From NCBI GenBank assembly GCA_020848275.1, contig JADLAK010000070.1, forward strand, positions 1-42,491: a stretch of 42,491 nucleotides of DNA. Direction: 5' to 3'. A program made the position numbers and the translations under genes. This DNA comes from Planctomycetota bacterium (GTDB taxonomy: Bacteria; Planctomycetota; UBA8742; UBA2392). Positions 40,804-42,491 of the stretch are shown one piece after another. How positions within the stretch are numbered: position 1 is the stretch's first letter; each line of letters starts with the position of its first letter. The notes under the pieces are model-generated. The model saw only the letters and a list, made by a program, of their open reading frames with translations. It was not told the DNA's origin and ran no database searches.

Positions 40804-41006
40804 AATCTGAGAAGACGGTGGTTTCTGGTCAATTCCCCAGCTCTCGCAGGTGTACGCGGCGCCGTATCTTCTTCGTGCCGTGCCGGCCATTTAGCGGTTT
40901 GCAGGGGTTCAATGCGACGCCCTTGCATGTTCTTCACACAAGCGCCAAGATGCGGCATTCCCTGAATCGTCAATTCTCAGGCCGCTGCACACCGGGACGA
41001 AGCCAC

Positions 41007-41504
41007 GTGAACAAACTGACTAACAAGTTAGAAATCGAGACCGCCGACGCTCAAAGCGGCGTCAACCTCGAAAAGTTCCTCGACGTCACCGCCGAATACT
41101 TCCGCGAGAACTGGCCGCAGAACCTCAAGGGCCACAAGGATTGGCGCGCGCATTACACGCAGTGGCTCAAGACGCGCTCCAAGGATGGCAGGCGCCGCCT
41201 CTGGATTATCAAGATCGGCGGCAAGGTCGCGGGCCTTGCGAACTTCTATAGCTCAGGCCCCGAGCACGAACGCGTCGGCCACGTCGCCGAGTTTTACGTG
41301 CGACCGGACTTCCGCCGCCGTGGCGTGGGCCAGGACATTTTCTCGATTATCCGCGAGGAACTGGTCAAGGACGAGTGCCGCATCATCAAGAGTGAAGTCC
41401 AGCCCGACGAACCCGGCCGCATGAATTTCTGGGAGAACCTCGGTTTCAAGGTCGAGAAGGTGCAGATGGCGCTCGACTTAACCGACGACGGCGAAGAAGA
41501 GTAG
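41007..41504 (+). CDS. GNAT family N-acetyltransferase
   Basis: 165 residues from GTG 41007. The acetyl-CoA binding motif A is clear (VAEFYVRPDFRRRGVGQDIF, with the R-x-x-G-x-G loop), preceded by the beta-strand IIKIGGKVAGLANFYSS and followed by the SEVQPDEPGRMNFWENLGF motif B region where GNAT proteins carry the asparagine/tyrosine pair. The substrate is not evident. An open frame extends upstream to 40773, but it crosses dispersed repeats and is rejected. The ribosome binding site is weak. Confidence 0.85.
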   Translation: MNKLTNKLEIETADAQSGVNLEKFLDVTAEYFRENWPQNLKGHKDWRAHYTQWLKTRSKDGRRRLWIIKIGGKVAGLANFYSSGPEHERVGHVAEFYVRPDFRRRGVGQDIFSIIREELVKDECRIIKSEVQPDEPGRMNFWENLGFKVEKVQMALDLTDDGEEE

Positions 41505-41569
41505 GTTCAAGCCATTGGCATCAACACAATTGGGCATCGCGGTTAGCCCGAAGGGCGAAACAAAAATAG

Positions 41570-41746
41570 CCCAGCGCGTAAGCGCCAATGCTGCGGGGTT
41601 AGTGCGATCAGAGCCCGCTGCGTCAGCGGCGGGGCCACTATCACGGACGAGGAATCAAGGGTTCCGGCCCCGTCGCTTACGCGAACGGGCTCTGATTCTC
41701 GCGTCGGATTACGTTAATCCAGCAGCATTGGCGCGTAAGCGCTGGG
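41570..41746. repeat. Long imperfect inverted repeat (about 180 bases)
   Basis: Outer arms at 41570-41601 and 41715-41746 share CCAATGCTGC and most of 32 positions. Inner arms at 41606-41636 and 41666-41696 share TCAGAGCCCG and GGGGCC. The loop is about 30 bases. It stands just upstream of the transposase gene and would fold into one large hairpin. Confidence 0.65.
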
Positions 41747-41767
41747 TTTTCAGTAAAAGAGCTTCCG

Positions 41768-42271
41768 AGCCCGCAGGGCGGCACAACAGAGGGCCAAAAT
41801 TGTCCCACACCTACACCAGCATTCTTATTCACATCATTTTCTCGACCAAGGAACGGTCGCCGCTTTTGTCTCCAGACATGCGGCTGAAGCTCCATCCCTA
41901 CCTTCACGGCATTGCGCGTAACCTGAAAGCCACGCCGTTGACCATCGGCGGTGTGGAAGACCACGTTCACCTGTTTGCGACAGTGCCGCCCAAGCTCGCG
42001 ATCTCGGAATTTGCCGGGAAACTCAAGGCCAACTCGTCGCGCTGGATAAACGAGACTTATCGAAATCGCGGACGAGCTGGCAGGAAGGCTACAGCGCGTT
42101 TTCTGTCAGCCCGGTGAAACAGCCGACGGTCATTCAGTACATCCCGAACCAGGAAGAACACCATCGCAAAGTGACGTTTGCCCAAGAACTCCAATGGTTC
42201 CTGAAAAACCACGGCCTGCATCAGTCTGATCAATAAACTTGTGCCGCCCTTCCGACTTCGCCCTGCGGGCT
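41768..42271. repeat. Inverted repeats flanking the transposase gene
   Basis: AGCCCGCAGGGCG (41768-41780) is the exact inverse of 42259-42271. GGGCGGCACAA (41776-41786) is the exact inverse of TTGTGCCGCCC (42239-42249). The two pairs bracket the transposase gene and mark likely element ends or the substrate hairpins of the transposase. Confidence 0.6.
41800..42236 (+). pseudogene. IS200-like / REP-associated tyrosine transposase, frameshifted
   Basis: It starts at TTG 41800 (SHTYTSILIHIIFSTKERS...) in the family-typical manner. The HUH motif is present (GVEDHVHLF). After WINETYRNRG at about 42072 the frame breaks. The next frame (42072-42236) continues in register with the family: SWQEGYSAFSVS, then YIPNQEEHHRK with the catalytic Tyr, ending at TAA 42234-42236. 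A single missing base explains the break, so the gene is either inactive, recoded or mis-sequenced. Normal length would be about 145 residues. These HUH transposases act on REP palindromes, and such palindromes surround it. Confidence 0.85.
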
Positions 42272-42279
42272 ACGTCGGA
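42252..42279. repeat. CCGACTTCGCCCTGCGGGC... repeat (inverted copy)
   Basis: The reverse complement differs from 7101-7129 at only one or two positions. It is located immediately downstream of the transposase gene. Confidence 0.7.
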
Positions 42280-42312
42280 CAAGCCGGGCTCGGATTTTCT
42301 TTACCGGGGGTT

Positions 42313-42340
42313 CCCAGGCCTGACGGCCTGGGCTATTTTT
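42313..42340 (+). terminator. Terminator-like hairpin after the transposase gene
   Basis: CCCAGGCC (42313-42320), a four-base loop and GGCCTGGG (42325-42332) are followed by CTATTTTT. It could serve as a rho-independent terminator, or be another dispersed palindrome. Confidence 0.5.
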
Positions 42341-42396
42341 GTGACGGCCCTGCGGGCCTCGGGCCTAAGCGGTCCTACATATATTCTGAGCAGTTG

Positions 42397-42487
42397 TGGG
42401 GCGGACATTCTTGTCCGCCCGACCGGCGTAGCCGGTCGAATTGTGGCTCGCAAAGCTCGCCACCGCGGACAGGAATGTCCGCGCCAC
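42397..42487. repeat. Palindrome cluster at the right end
   Basis: Four hairpins in a row: GGGCGGACA-type (42397-42423), ACCGGCGTAGCCGGT (about 42422-42436), TGGCTCGCAAAGCTCGCCA (about 42443-42461), and GCGGACAGGAATGTCCGC (42465-42482). The outer two share the core seen at 40706-40733. The layout resembles the cluster at 11-102. Confidence 0.65.
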
Positions 42488-42491
42488 CTAA

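Larger units (their letters stand above)
40692..41006. other. Intergenic region with palindromic repeats
   Basis: About 315 bases between the anti-sigma-like gene and the acetyltransferase. It contains the repeats at 40706-40733 and 40776-40803. The reading frame of the acetyltransferase stays open across the second half, but the translated sequence is not protein-like and starts better at 41007. Confidence 0.6.

Noticed and set aside
40773..41006. Upstream extension of the acetyltransferase frame
   Set aside because: It crosses dispersed repeats, and its translation is not protein-like. The GNAT fold begins after 41007.
1..42491. CRISPR array, tRNA or rRNA genes
   Set aside because: No regularly spaced direct repeats with unique spacers, no cloverleaf with a TTCRA-type arm and no rRNA-like segment was seen. 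The repeats present are palindromes of several families.

Overview
The window is GC-rich bacterial chromosome, densely coded on both strands. It is most likely from a member of the Planctomycetota or a neighbouring environmental lineage. That assignment is an inference. It rests on the gene order tpiA-secG-yicC-gmk-rpoZ-coaC, large pseudopilin-like proteins carrying LamG-like domains, a receiver/Ser-Thr kinase fusion, and abundant short palindromic repeats of the kind common in metagenome-assembled planctomycete genomes. No rRNA, tRNA or CRISPR array was seen.

Layout. 1-1573: a palindrome cluster, then a leftward methyltransferase and membrane-protein pair. 1626-5758: a clear sigma-70 promoter driving a ~1,209-residue membrane-anchored helical protein, translationally coupled to a small helical, FlgN-like protein. 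5779-8183: a NUDIX hydrolase, an outer-membrane-like protein whose gene has been invaded by repeats, and queE. 8466-12164: a 1,232-residue heparinase II/III-like protein with Ig-like domains and no signal peptide, followed by a good terminator. 12264-16536: an accessory patch of visibly lower GC with a VapBC-type toxin-antitoxin pair (probably leaderless), a GHKL-type ATPase and a convergent DNA methyltransferase; it looks like a defence or modification locus. 16583-19420: exonuclease III, then a cupredoxin and a coupled lipoprotein with a decayed copper site. 19465-23166: a leftward housekeeping operon (tpiA, secG, yicC, gmk, rpoZ, coaC) with a GxxExxxR gene remnant lodged between secG and yicC. 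23319-28017: the receiver-kinase fusion and two secreted proteins. 28514-36964: a four-gene pseudopilin operon (GspH-, giant GspK-, GspJ- and GspI-like), followed by an asparagine-synthetase-like pseudoenzyme. 38438-40691: an ECF sigma factor overlapping its putative anti-sigma/beta-propeller partner. 41007-42491: a GNAT acetyltransferase, then a REP-type cluster around a frameshifted IS200/RAYT-like transposase.

Several genes are tightly coupled (ATGA or TTGA overlaps, or short gaps): 656/659, 5306/5309, 12561/12583, 18166/18169, 29830/29833, 35373/35376 and 38949/38959. These define probable co-translated pairs. At least five families of short palindromes recur across the window, two of them inside reading frames. 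The best candidates for undescribed biology are the GHKL ATPase/methyltransferase pair (12992-16450) and the giant pseudopilin operon (28514-36964), in which a shared 'GEII...RG..GT..H..GA' module appears in two different pilin-like proteins.
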